A stretch of DNA of 42,267 nt from JAVWIF01 sp036639635 (lineage in GTDB: Bacteria > Bacillota_I > Bacilli_A > Erysipelotrichales > Erysipelotrichaceae). Position 1 is the first letter of the stretch. Each line of letters opens with the position of its first letter. The position numbers were made by a program, and so were the translations under genes. Below are positions 25,705 to 34,162 of the stretch, one piece after another. The DNA lies in the NCBI GenBank assembly GCA_036639635.1, contig JAVWIF010000011.1, positions 1 through 42,267 of the forward strand, read 5' to 3'. The notes beneath the pieces are model-generated. The model did not search any database. It was not told the DNA's origin and worked only from the letters and a program-made list of their open reading frames with translations.

Positions 25705-26520
25705 ATGAATAAAAAAAATATAAAAGTCATCATGTACGATTTAGATGGAACCTTACTAAATGATGCAGGTTTTGTGAATCTCGAAACAATCAAACAGATA
25801 AAACTTCTAAAAGAAAAAGGTATTCTTTTTGGAATCGCAACAGGAAGAGAAATAGATTCTTGTGAAGATTTATATGAAGAATGGGGTATCAAAGGATTGG
25901 TTGATATGATTGTAGGTTCCAATGGCGCACATGTTAAAGATTATGGTTCCCAATTGGAAAAAGTTCATCATCCATTAAGTGGAGAAGATATAAAAGAAAT
26001 CATACACTATTTTGATGGAATGGATGTTAATTTTAGCATCTGTTATCAAGGTTGTTTGCAAATGAAAAAGGATGATGAAACAGCACGATTTTTAAGTAAG
26101 GTAGATAAGATACCAATGAAAGTTGTTGACTATGAAGAGCTTTTACAAATTCCACATACAAAATTAATGGTAATATGTAAACAGAGCATGATGGCGGAAG
26201 TAGAAAAACGTGGCGCAATGCATAAAAATGAGCGATTTGTATCCATGTGTACAGCCCCAATATTGTATGAATATAGTGATGCTCGAAATACAAAAAGCAA
26301 TGGATTACGTCATTTTTTAGAAGCCTATTCTTGGGATATGGAAAATGTCATGTTCTTTGGAGATGCCAATAATGATTTAGATTTAATTAGTCATAGCGGT
26401 GTTGGTATCTGTATGAAAAACGGAAGTGAAGAAGCAAAAAAATGCGCTGATTATATCAGTGAAGAAGACAACAACCACAATGGGATTGCTTTATTTTTAT
26501 CGAAATATTTTACAAACTAA
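25705..26520 (+). CDS. Cof-type HAD-IIB family phosphatase
   Basis: 271 residues. Motif I YDLDGTLLND (residues 11-20) gives the nucleophile and acid Asp, motif II is ATGRE, and motif IV is FFGDANNDLDLI. The cap domain is of the Cof/IIB type. These enzymes dephosphorylate small metabolites such as sugar phosphates or nucleotides; the substrate is not predictable here. The ATG follows GAGGTAAGTT. The GH13 enzyme begins 20 nt after its stop, so the two are probably co-transcribed and a sugar-phosphate substrate is plausible. Confidence 0.9.
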   Translation: MNKKNIKVIMYDLDGTLLNDAGFVNLETIKQIKLLKEKGILFGIATGREIDSCEDLYEEWGIKGLVDMIVGSNGAHVKDYGSQLEKVHHPLSGEDIKEIIHYFDGMDVNFSICYQGCLQMKKDDETARFLSKVDKIPMKVVDYEELLQIPHTKLMVICKQSMMAEVEKRGAMHKNERFVSMCTAPILYEYSDARNTKSNGLRHFLEAYSWDMENVMFFGDANNDLDLISHSGVGICMKNGSEEAKKCADYISEEDNNHNGIALFLSKYFTN

Positions 26521-26540
26521 AACAGAAAGAAGAAAACAAT

Positions 26541-28166
26541 ATGAAAAACTGGGTTCAGAAAGCAACATTTTACCACATCTATCCGTTGGGGTTTTGTGGA
26601 GCACCACGCTTTCACCAAGAAGAGATACAACATAGCATTATAAAAGTAAAAGAATGGATTCCACATATGTTAGCATTACATTGCAATGCTTTATATTTAG
26701 GTCCTGTATTTGAAAGTTATGAACATGGTTATGATACAAGTGATTATCAAATACTAGATAAAAGACTGGGCACAAATGATGACTTTAAAGAGGTATGTGA
26801 AGCGCTTCATAAAGAAGGTATTCATGTTGTACTAGATGGTGTATTCAACCATGTTGGAAGATACTTTTGGGCATTTCAAGATGTGCAAAAATATGGTCCT
26901 CAATCACAGTATTGTGATTGGTTTTGTAACTTAAACTTTCAAAGTGGCAATTGTGAAGGTGATAACTTTACCTATGAAGCATGGGAGAACCACTATAATT
27001 TAGTAAAACTAAACTTAAAGAACGAAGATGTTATTGCCTATTTATTATCTTGCATTGGTAAATGGATGGACGAGTTCCATATTGATGGAATACGTTTAGA
27101 TGCAGCTGATTGTATAGATAAGAACTTTTTCAAACGTTTAAAAAAGTTTTGTAAGGAAAAGAATCCAGAATTCTGGTTAATGGGTGAAATCATACATGGT
27201 GATTACAATTATTGGGCAAATGATGAAATGCTTGATTCGGTAACTAATTATGAATGTTATAAGGGCTTATATTCTTCTCATAATGAAAAGAATTACTTTG
27301 AAATTGCACATTCTTTACAGCGTCAATTTGGAGTTGGTGGTATATATTCAAATTTAACATTATATAACTTTGTCGATAATCACGATGTTAATCGTTTAGC
27401 AAGTACCCTAAAAGATCAAAAGGATTTAACAAATATTTATACCCTCTTATATACAATGCCTGGTATACCATCTATCTATTATGGTAGTGAATGGGCATTA
27501 ACTGGCAAAAAACATGATGGCAGTGATGCTGATATTCGCCCTTGTATAAATTTAAATGAAATGCCTGATCATGCGCTTTATCAACATCTTTGTGTGCTAG
27601 GAAAAATCAAAGAAGAAAATGATGCGTTATCGCTAGGTACTTATGAACAAGTTTGTGTACGCAATGAGCAATTCATCTTTAAACGAAAAAATGAGCAAGA
27701 AGAAATTACCATTGCAATGAATGTAAGTAATGAGGCTTATTCCTATTCCTTGCAAACACGTTATGATTGTGTTTACGATGCTTTAACAAATACACAATAC
27801 CTAAGTAAACATGGTGAAATAGAGCTTTTATTAGCACCTAAATCATCCTATATTTTACTACCATCTAAGAACGCTTCAAAACAAACGCAAATAGCACATG
27901 AAGAAATTAAGAGACAGACACCAATAAAAACACCAACAATCCATGTAGAAGATACCGAACTTCCTTTGGGGCGTTATCAACACTTTAAAGGAAAACACTA
28001 TTCCCTGCTATATGTAGCAAAACATTCAGAAACATTAGAAAAGTATGTTGTATATCGTCAATTATATGGCGATGGAAGTGTTTGGATCCGTCCTTTATCC
28101 ATGTTTTTAGAACAAGTTGAAATTAATGGTCAACAAGTTCCTCGTTTTTCTTATCTAGGTAAATAG
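26541..28166 (+). CDS. Cytoplasmic GH13 alpha-glucosidase-like enzyme fused to DUF1653
   Basis: 541 residues with no signal peptide. The GH13 (beta/alpha)8 barrel has region I DGVFNH (99-104), nucleophile D187 in GIRLDAAD, acid/base E216 in LMGEI, and D282 in FVDNHD, so it should be active. A beta-sandwich-like segment follows (about 380-440), then a linker. The last ~65 residues (about 475-536) are a DUF1653 domain: GRYQHFKGKHYSLLYVAKHSET, YRQLYGDGSVWIRPLSMF. DUF1653 is normally a small stand-alone protein of unknown role, so the fusion is notable. The most likely substrate is maltodextrin or another alpha-glucoside; GH13 specificity cannot be assigned by eye. A terminator follows at 28175. 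Confidence 0.87.
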   Translation: MKNWVQKATFYHIYPLGFCGAPRFHQEEIQHSIIKVKEWIPHMLALHCNALYLGPVFESYEHGYDTSDYQILDKRLGTNDDFKEVCEALHKEGIHVVLDGVFNHVGRYFWAFQDVQKYGPQSQYCDWFCNLNFQSGNCEGDNFTYEAWENHYNLVKLNLKNEDVIAYLLSCIGKWMDEFHIDGIRLDAADCIDKNFFKRLKKFCKEKNPEFWLMGEIIHGDYNYWANDEMLDSVTNYECYKGLYSSHNEKNYFEIAHSLQRQFGVGGIYSNLTLYNFVDNHDVNRLASTLKDQKDLTNIYTLLYTMPGIPSIYYGSEWALTGKKHDGSDADIRPCINLNEMPDHALYQHLCVLGKIKEENDALSLGTYEQVCVRNEQFIFKRKNEQEEITIAMNVSNEAYSYSLQTRYDCVYDALTNTQYLSKHGEIELLLAPKSSYILLPSKNASKQTQIAHEEIKRQTPIKTPTIHVEDTELPLGRYQHFKGKHYSLLYVAKHSETLEKYVVYRQLYGDGSVWIRPLSMFLEQVEINGQQVPRFSYLGK

Positions 28167-28174
28167 TTTACACT

Positions 28175-28204
28175 CGTCATTTTTTTGTAAGATGACGTTT
28201 TTTT
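28175..28204 (+). terminator. Terminator after the HAD/GH13 operon
   Basis: CGTCAT ... ATGACG (28175-28180 and 28192-28197), extended by TT/AA pairs inside, followed by seven T. Confidence 0.85.
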
Positions 28205-28249
28205 ATACTGAAAACAAACATATTGTTACATCCAAATACTGTAAATTGT

Positions 28250-28257
28250 GTTATAAT
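28250..28257 (+). promoter_or_regulatory. Extended -10 promoter of the SBP/c-di-GMP operon
   Basis: TATAAT at 28252-28257 preceded by TGT (28249-28251), forming an extended -10. No good -35 lies 17 bp upstream; TTGTTA is 23 bp away. The expected start is about 25 nt before the ATG at 28291. Confidence 0.55.
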
Positions 28258-28290
28258 TCTTACAATGATGACAAAAGTGAGGGTTTTATT

Positions 28291-29727
28291 ATGAAAAAAC
28301 TTAGTAAACTATTTTTATGTATACTGTTTATTTTATCATTTAGCTTACAAGGTTGTTCAAAAAACAATCATGGTCTTGATAAAAATCATCCTGTAAAACT
28401 AACCTTATGGCACTATTATACTGGACCTTTAAAACTTGCCTTTGATAACCTAATTGATGAGTTCAATAATGAAGAAGGATTAGAAAAAGGAATTATGATT
28501 GATGCTATTTCTAAAGGTAGTATTAGCAACATTACCAAAGAAATAAAACTCTCCTTAGATAAAGAACCCAATGCACCTACTTTACCAAACATATTTGCTG
28601 CCTATAGTGATACAACTGAAAATCTATTTCATGCAAATAAATTAGCTTCGCTTGATTCCTATTTAAGTAAAGAAGAAAAAAGTGAATATGTCGATGTTTT
28701 CTTAGAAGACGGAAAACTACACGGTGATGAACACATTTATATTTTCCCAATCGCAAAAGCTAGCGAAGTCATGGTTATTAATAAGGCTGCTTGGGAAGCA
28801 TTTCAAAAAACTGAAAAAGTCTCTCTTGATGATTTAAAGACCTGGGAAGGATTAACTTCTATTAGTGAAAAATACTATACGTATAGTGGTGGAAAAGCTT
28901 TTTTTGGCAGAGATGCTATCATGAATTATTTCAATGTTGGAAGCCATCAACTAGGCACCGATTTATTTACCATAAAAAATGATGTTGCGACTTTATCTAC
29001 TGATTACAACGTATTGCGTACTCTTTGGGATAACTACTATGTACCATACGTAAAAGGTTACTTCACTAAGAATGGTAAATTTGCAAGCGATGATATAAAA
29101 ACAATGGATACGATAGCTTCCCTATCTTCTAGTTCTAGTGCTACATTTTATCCAAAAGAAGTGATTGATCAAAATAATACTGTACAAAAAATCGACTATA
29201 TTGTATTACCTGTACCAAACTTCGAAGGAACAACACCCGCTTCTATCTCACAAGGAGCTGGTATGTCCATCGTAAAAAGCAGTAAACGTGAAGAATATGC
29301 AAGTACAGTCTTTTTAAAATGGTTTACACAAACGCAACGTAATTCCCTATTCTCTGCAAAATCTTCTTACTTACCAGTCAAAAAAGAAGCGAATACACCC
29401 GAATCTTGGAATCGTATTGTCGAAAATAATAAACTAAATGTATCTCCTTTATTAAAAGATATTGTCAAAGTAAGCAGTGAGCAAGTTCAAAAAGGAGCCT
29501 TATACACCCCACAAACCTTTCATAATGAATTTGCGACTAGAAACTATTTAGAAAATGCCATCAATAAAAAAGCAAAAGAAGACCAAGCAAGTGTTCGCCT
29601 AGCTTTAGAAAATAATGTACCTAGAGAAGAAGCCTTGCGACCTTATCTAGAGGATAATAACTTTGAAAACTGGATAAATGAAATACAAGAAAACGTCAAT
29701 AAAATTGCTAGTGGAGAAAACAAATGA
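28291..29727 (+). CDS. Extracellular solute-binding lipoprotein
   Basis: 478 residues. A short positive start (MKKLSK), a hydrophobic core and the lipobox LQGC, with Cys22 as the lipidated residue, show a membrane-anchored lipoprotein. The mature part is of the type 1 sugar/oligosaccharide solute-binding family: VKLTLWHYYTGPLKLAFDNLIDEFNNE near the N-terminus, later GGKAFFGRD and SQGAGMSIVKSSKREEYAS. ATG 28291 is the start; the frame is open from 28192, but that part lies over the promoter and lacks a ribosome binding site. No ABC permease or ATPase genes are nearby. The stop overlaps the start of the GGDEF-EAL gene as ATGA, so this protein probably works as a ligand sensor for that enzyme rather than in uptake; this is inference. 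Confidence 0.88.
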   Translation: MKKLSKLFLCILFILSFSLQGCSKNNHGLDKNHPVKLTLWHYYTGPLKLAFDNLIDEFNNEEGLEKGIMIDAISKGSISNITKEIKLSLDKEPNAPTLPNIFAAYSDTTENLFHANKLASLDSYLSKEEKSEYVDVFLEDGKLHGDEHIYIFPIAKASEVMVINKAAWEAFQKTEKVSLDDLKTWEGLTSISEKYYTYSGGKAFFGRDAIMNYFNVGSHQLGTDLFTIKNDVATLSTDYNVLRTLWDNYYVPYVKGYFTKNGKFASDDIKTMDTIASLSSSSSATFYPKEVIDQNNTVQKIDYIVLPVPNFEGTTPASISQGAGMSIVKSSKREEYASTVFLKWFTQTQRNSLFSAKSSYLPVKKEANTPESWNRIVENNKLNVSPLLKDIVKVSSEQVQKGALYTPQTFHNEFATRNYLENAINKKAKEDQASVRLALENNVPREEALRPYLEDNNFENWINEIQENVNKIASGENK

Positions 29728-32660
29728 AAGAGCGTTCTATGTTTAAAAGATTATTACTTACCCTAATTGTTTCCACCTTATTAACAGGTTTCATCTTCCT
29801 TATTTCAATTTATGGTAGTGATTCACTCCATCAATTAAAAAGTAATACTAGCAATCTATTTAGTGAGCGGGTCAATTATCGAAGTGAAGATATTCAGAAG
29901 AAAATGACAACCGATTTATATCAGACTAGAAATTATCAAAACTTACTTACTGCATGCGAAAAGATATATAACGATAAAACGCAAAGTACGCCTGCCTCAC
30001 AAGAACGCGTTCTCTCTGAATTAACGAGTATTTCAGAGATGAATTTTATCACAGGTGCCTATGTTATTTTAGATAAAGATGTTTTTCATGCCGATACTTA
30101 TCCTATTTTATACTTACGTGATAGTATTCCTGATGCAAACATGGCGGATAAAAGTGATATTACTGCAAAATATGGAAATGCTTCTATATTAAAACGTTTA
30201 GGATATTCTTTAGACTATGCGTGGAAACCAACAATTACTATGGATCCAAAAGATGATACTTATGATTTTTATTTCAAACCTTTTCAAGCAGCAATTGAAA
30301 ACCCTAGCCTATCAACAGAAAACTTAGCGTACTGGGGTGGACCCACTCGATTAAACGACGATACACAAACATCGATTACTTATTCTTTCCCATTACTAAG
30401 CAAAACGCATGAAGTATATGGAGTTGTAGGCATCGATATATCTGTAGATCAAATTAAAAATTCGCTTGTTTATCATGAACTAAACAATCAAAACAAGAAT
30501 GCTTATGTGTTAGCAAAAAAGAATACGTCAGGTTCTAATTATCAAGTAATTACAAGTAATGGACCTGCTTATCAATCCTTATTTAAACAAGGTGCAACAT
30601 TTAATATCAAGGAAAGTGATAATGGAACAGGAAATAAAATAGCCAAGTCCAAAACTCATATCAATGTTGCAGGTAATAAAATAAACTTATACAACACCAA
30701 TACACCTTTTGAAAATGAAGAATGGTACTTATTTGGTATGGTAGATTCCGGTGAACTATTTGCAAGTTTTTCATCCTTGAACTCCTCACTGTTATATTCT
30801 TTATTATTTGCAATTGTATTAGGTATGGCTACAGCGTTTTTTATAACTCGAAAATTCACAAAGCCAATCTCGTCTTTAGCAAAACAATTAAAAGACAAAA
30901 ATCCGAACGAACCTATGTCTTTACCAAAAGTAAATATTAAAGAAATTGATGAATTGTCTTGTTCAATAGAAGATTTAAGTACAAACTTATCCTCTGCTGA
31001 ATCTAGATTATCGCAAATCATGCACGCTTTAAATATGCCAATTGGAGCAATGGAAGTCTTTACCAATGGTACCATTTATTGTACCGATGAAATACCAAGA
31101 TTATTAGAGTTCTCGAATATCCATAAATTGTCTTATAGTTTAAAAGAATATAAAAAAGAGATAGAACGTTTTGAGAAAGATTCAATTCCATATGATACGA
31201 AAGTTGAAGAAATAGATGGAAAATCTATTCAAACAACAATTGTAAAATATATAAACCAACAAGATAATATACGTTGGATGCGTTTTATAACAAGTGATCA
31301 AAAAGAAAATAGAATTGTTGTAGTAGCGGATATTAGTGAAGAAATGCAAGAAAAACAAATGTTAACATATGAACGTGATCATGATGTTTTAACTAAGTTA
31401 TTAAATCGTCGTGCTTTTCGTATAAATGTGGAAAAGATTTTGAATACTGACAATTGTGGTATCTGCGCGATGGTTTTATGGGATTTAGACAACTTAAAGC
31501 TAGTCAATGATTCTTATGGTCATGATGCCGGCGATACGCTGATCTGCTTAACCGCTGATGTCTTACATAAGTTTTCCTCTTCTACCTGCATCGTTTCACG
31601 TATGGCAGGAGATGAGTTCTTACTCTTCTTCCATCACTTTGATAACAAGATAAGTATCCTTGACCTTATCGAAAAAGCCCACCAACTCATTAATTTAAAG
31701 GAAGTAGAAATTGTTGAAAATACCACTTTTAAACAACGTATATCAGCAGGTATTGCTTGGTATCCTGATAATGCTACAACCTTTGATGATTTAACTAAAT
31801 ATGCCGATTTTGCTATGTATGATGTGAAAAGTGCTCAAAAAGGTGGCATTAAACAATTCGATTTAGATTATTATCATAAAGATAAGCTATTATTCAATGG
31901 TCGCCAAGAACTAAATGACCTCTTAGACAACAATTTAGTACGCTATGCTTATCAACCAATCGTAGACGCCCATACAGGTGAAACATTTGCTTTTGAAGCT
32001 CTCATGCGTCCACAAGGCAAAATATTAACAACTCCAAGCGATATTATGCGTCTAGCACGAGCTCAATCACAACTCTATCGTGTAGAATACATGACTTGGA
32101 TTCAATCTATAAGCCAATTCGAATATAAAGCAGATCATTTCCCTAATGTTAAATTATTCATTAATTCAATTCCTAGTATTCCTTTATTAGAAGATCTAAG
32201 TAACATCCTTGAAACAAAACACAGTGCAATGTTACCAAGACTTGTCATTGAATTAATAGAAACGGATGTCATTGAACAACAATATGTTAAAACAAAACAA
32301 AATTTTGTTGAAAAATGGCATGCGGAAATGGCCATTGACGATTATGGAAGTGGATATAGCAATGAATCTACCCTCCTAAAATTTGAAGCCAATTACATTA
32401 AGATTGACATGGAATTTATCCAAGGTATTGCACAAGATAGCATACGTCAAAGCCTTGTTAGCAACGTCATTGCTTATGCTCACAACAAACATATTAAAGT
32501 GATTGCTGAAGGTGTGGAAAACTCCTTAGATATGTTATGTTTAATCAAAATGAAAATTGATTATCTGCAAGGATACTACTTACAAAAACCTTCTTTTGAA
32601 TTAATTGACATTGAACCAACAATTAAACAAGAAATTATAAAGGACAATTTGGTAAAATAA
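29724..32660 (+). CDS. Membrane Cache-HAMP-GGDEF-EAL c-di-GMP protein
   Basis: 978 residues. Membrane segments at about 9-29 and 355-376 frame an extracellular sensor (about 35-350) with a Cache-type VYGVVGIDIS. After a HAMP-like linker (377-430) and a PAS-like segment (430-540) come GGDEF (548-715) and EAL (725-965). The GGDEF motif reads AGDEF (628-632), with D587/D589 for metal and no RxxD inhibitory site. The EAL domain keeps EAL (758-760), ELIETD (843-848), IDDYGSGYS and AEGVE, so phosphodiesterase activity is likely and cyclase activity possible. ATG 29724 overlaps the upstream lipoprotein stop. The lipoprotein could dock on the extracellular Cache domain and control c-di-GMP level from an outside sugar-like ligand. 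Confidence 0.92.
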   Translation: MKERSMFKRLLLTLIVSTLLTGFIFLISIYGSDSLHQLKSNTSNLFSERVNYRSEDIQKKMTTDLYQTRNYQNLLTACEKIYNDKTQSTPASQERVLSELTSISEMNFITGAYVILDKDVFHADTYPILYLRDSIPDANMADKSDITAKYGNASILKRLGYSLDYAWKPTITMDPKDDTYDFYFKPFQAAIENPSLSTENLAYWGGPTRLNDDTQTSITYSFPLLSKTHEVYGVVGIDISVDQIKNSLVYHELNNQNKNAYVLAKKNTSGSNYQVITSNGPAYQSLFKQGATFNIKESDNGTGNKIAKSKTHINVAGNKINLYNTNTPFENEEWYLFGMVDSGELFASFSSLNSSLLYSLLFAIVLGMATAFFITRKFTKPISSLAKQLKDKNPNEPMSLPKVNIKEIDELSCSIEDLSTNLSSAESRLSQIMHALNMPIGAMEVFTNGTIYCTDEIPRLLEFSNIHKLSYSLKEYKKEIERFEKDSIPYDTKVEEIDGKSIQTTIVKYINQQDNIRWMRFITSDQKENRIVVVADISEEMQEKQMLTYERDHDVLTKLLNRRAFRINVEKILNTDNCGICAMVLWDLDNLKLVNDSYGHDAGDTLICLTADVLHKFSSSTCIVSRMAGDEFLLFFHHFDNKISILDLIEKAHQLINLKEVEIVENTTFKQRISAGIAWYPDNATTFDDLTKYADFAMYDVKSAQKGGIKQFDLDYYHKDKLLFNGRQELNDLLDNNLVRYAYQPIVDAHTGETFAFEALMRPQGKILTTPSDIMRLARAQSQLYRVEYMTWIQSISQFEYKADHFPNVKLFINSIPSIPLLEDLSNILETKHSAMLPRLVIELIETDVIEQQYVKTKQNFVEKWHAEMAIDDYGSGYSNESTLLKFEANYIKIDMEFIQGIAQDSIRQSLVSNVIAYAHNKHIKVIAEGVENSLDMLCLIKMKIDYLQGYYLQKPSFELIDIEPTIKQEIIKDNLVK

Positions 32661-32688
32661 AAAAACTCAACTGAGTTTTTTTATTTTA
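32653..32688. terminator. Bidirectional terminator between convergent genes
   Basis: A perfect 16-bp inverted repeat (32653-32668 with 32673-32688) around AACT. ACTC/GAGT forms the core and A/T runs flank it on both sides. The stop of the GGDEF-EAL gene is inside the left arm and the stop of the exporter gene follows directly. Confidence 0.9.
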
Positions 32689-33708
32689 CTAGATAATTAA
32701 TAATTTAATTAATGTTATCGCAAAGATGATTTGACATATACAAACCAGACAACCATACAACATCGCTTTTGGTCCCTGCTTTAATAAATCCTTAATCTTA
32801 ACACGCATCCCAATTGCAGCCAAAGCAATAATTTCAAAATTATTACTAAGAAACTTTGCACTCGTTTGTACTAGCGTTGGCACTAGTGAAAAACTATGTA
32901 AGATACTAAACAAAAAGAAACCAATGATAAAATAAGGTATTTTAGCTTTTATCTTCTTATGGGAAGCAGTTTGTTTTTGAAACAACCTTTCCCCTTCCTT
33001 TGTATTCATATAAGAAAAAACAAAAGCTACAACTACTAAAAATATAATACGAATAATTTTAAATACCGTCGCCATTTGTACAACACCATCACTTACAAGT
33101 TTTGCACTAGCAATCACTTGACCAACTGATTGCAAAGTTCCGCCTATTAGAGCACCTGAAGGCAATGGCATGTTATGAAACAGCGCTCCCACTATAATTG
33201 GTAAGATAATCATCAACATCGTTCCCATGACATTTACAATGGTAATAGATATCCCCTTATCATTGCTATCAGCATCAATAATAGGTGCAATGCTGCCTAT
33301 TGCACTTGAACCACATACAGCATTTCCACTACACATTAACAACGAGAACTTTTTTGTAAAATGTAATTTTCTCCCAATGATATAACAAACAATGATTGTT
33401 ACACTCATCTGAATAAAAATAAATAACACTCCTTGAAAACCCACTTGTATAATATCATTCATATTCAAGGTAGCTCCCATTAATATAATGGAGAACTCCA
33501 ACAACTTACTTTCCGAAAACTTTGTACCTTTGTCTAATGCTTTTGATGTCAAAAATGTATTTCCACAAAACATTCCAATAAATATAGCAAATAACGCACC
33601 ACCAATTTGTGGTACATAGCTTCCAATTTGTTTTGCAATCATTGCTACTGCAAAACAGCACAAGAAACCATATACTCTTTCTTTAGCAAAACTAACTACT
33701 TTATACAT
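32689..33708 (-). CDS. YeiH/UPF0324 family putative sulfate exporter
   Basis: 339 residues with about ten hydrophobic helices. The motif CSGNAVCGSSAIGSIAPII is typical of the YeiH/UPF0324 (PF03601) family, which is annotated as a putative sulfate exporter. Family members were proposed to export sulfate or sulfonate derivatives, but the substrate is weakly established. The ATG at 33708 follows GTGAGG on the minus strand. An extended -10 (TGGTATAAT, minus strand, 33735-33740) lies about 26 nt upstream, giving a short leader. Its usual LysR-type regulator is not adjacent. Confidence 0.88.
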   Translation of the reverse strand: MYKVVSFAKERVYGFLCCFAVAMIAKQIGSYVPQIGGALFAIFIGMFCGNTFLTSKALDKGTKFSESKLLEFSIILMGATLNMNDIIQVGFQGVLFIFIQMSVTIIVCYIIGRKLHFTKKFSLLMCSGNAVCGSSAIGSIAPIIDADSNDKGISITIVNVMGTMLMIILPIIVGALFHNMPLPSGALIGGTLQSVGQVIASAKLVSDGVVQMATVFKIIRIIFLVVVAFVFSYMNTKEGERLFQKQTASHKKIKAKIPYFIIGFFLFSILHSFSLVPTLVQTSAKFLSNNFEIIALAAIGMRVKIKDLLKQGPKAMLYGCLVCICQIIFAITLIKLLII

Positions 33709-33734
33709 CTACAACTACCTCACTAACGCGAATT

Positions 33735-33743
33735 ATTATACCA
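33735..33743 (-). promoter_or_regulatory. Extended -10 promoter of the YeiH-type exporter
   Basis: On the minus strand TG-G-TATAAT; the -35 is weak. The distance to the ATG is about 26 nt. Confidence 0.5.
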
Positions 33744-33784
33744 TTTAATTTTACAAAAATTACATTAATATCCAATTTATAGAT

Positions 33785-33912
33785 TTATCGAGTACATGTT
33801 CGACTACAGGTACTATGCTAACGCTTATGAGAACCAAGAGGTTTGTCTGCCTATGCGTATTCTGCTCTTATGTCTACAATTGTACTAAGGGTTTGAAAAA
33901 TCCCGCACGCTA
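33785..33912. other. Unassigned, possibly structured non-coding segment
   Basis: About 130 bp of more mixed base composition between the exporter promoter and the tRNA terminator, with no ORF. AGTACA (near 33791) can pair with TGTACT (near 33871) to close a domain that holds an AACC-AAGA-GGTT hairpin, and GGGTTT ... AAATCCC follows (33889-33904). No known RNA family was recognised on either strand. Confidence 0.3.
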
Positions 33913-33916
33913 AATA

Positions 33917-33943
33917 ACAAAAAAGCCCATGGTTATGGGCTTT
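33917..33943 (-). terminator. Terminator downstream of tRNA-Glu
   Basis: AAAGCCCAT-GGTT-ATGGGCTTT; on the minus strand the stem is followed by a T-run (the A-run at 33919-33924). Confidence 0.85.
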
Positions 33944-33954
33944 CAAAGTTTACA

Positions 33955-34030
33955 TGGTGACGCGTACGGGATTCGAACCCGTGAATGCTTGCGTGAAAGG
34001 CAAGTGAGTTAACCGTTTCTCCAACGCGCC
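33955..34030 (-). tRNA. tRNA-Glu (anticodon UUC)
   Basis: Cloverleaf on the minus strand: acceptor GGCGCGT with ACGCGTC (one G-U pair), D-arm, anticodon stem CTTGC/GCAAG with loop CTTTCAC giving anticodon TTC, T-arm CGGGTTCGAATCCCG, and an encoded CCA end at 33955-33957. 76 nt. It stands alone, not in a tRNA cluster, with its own promoter and terminator. Confidence 0.97.
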
Positions 34031-34047
34031 ATTGCTTGTGCTTAAAC

Positions 34048-34076
34048 AGTATAACAAAAAGTATAACGCGCGTCAA
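34048..34076 (-). promoter_or_regulatory. Promoter of tRNA-Glu
   Basis: Minus strand TTGACG (34071-34076), 17-bp spacer, TATACT (34048-34053), about 18 nt before the tRNA 5' end. Strong sigma-A match. Confidence 0.85.
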
Positions 34077-34111
34077 TAAAAAATTTCACTATTTTTACAC
34101 CACAAAATCCT

Positions 34112-34150
34112 AAAAAAAAGATGCCCTCACATGAAAGTGAACAAGCATCT
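34112..34150 (-). terminator. Terminator of the Lys/Ala/Pro-repeat gene
   Basis: On the minus strand AGATGC ... GCATCT, with inner TTCAC/GTGA pairing, followed by eight T. Confidence 0.85.
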
Positions 34151-34162
34151 ATTTGTATGAGT

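Noticed and set aside
28192..28290. Upstream extension of the solute-binding protein
   Set aside because: It begins in the previous terminator, covers the promoter and would bury the lipoprotein signal peptide.
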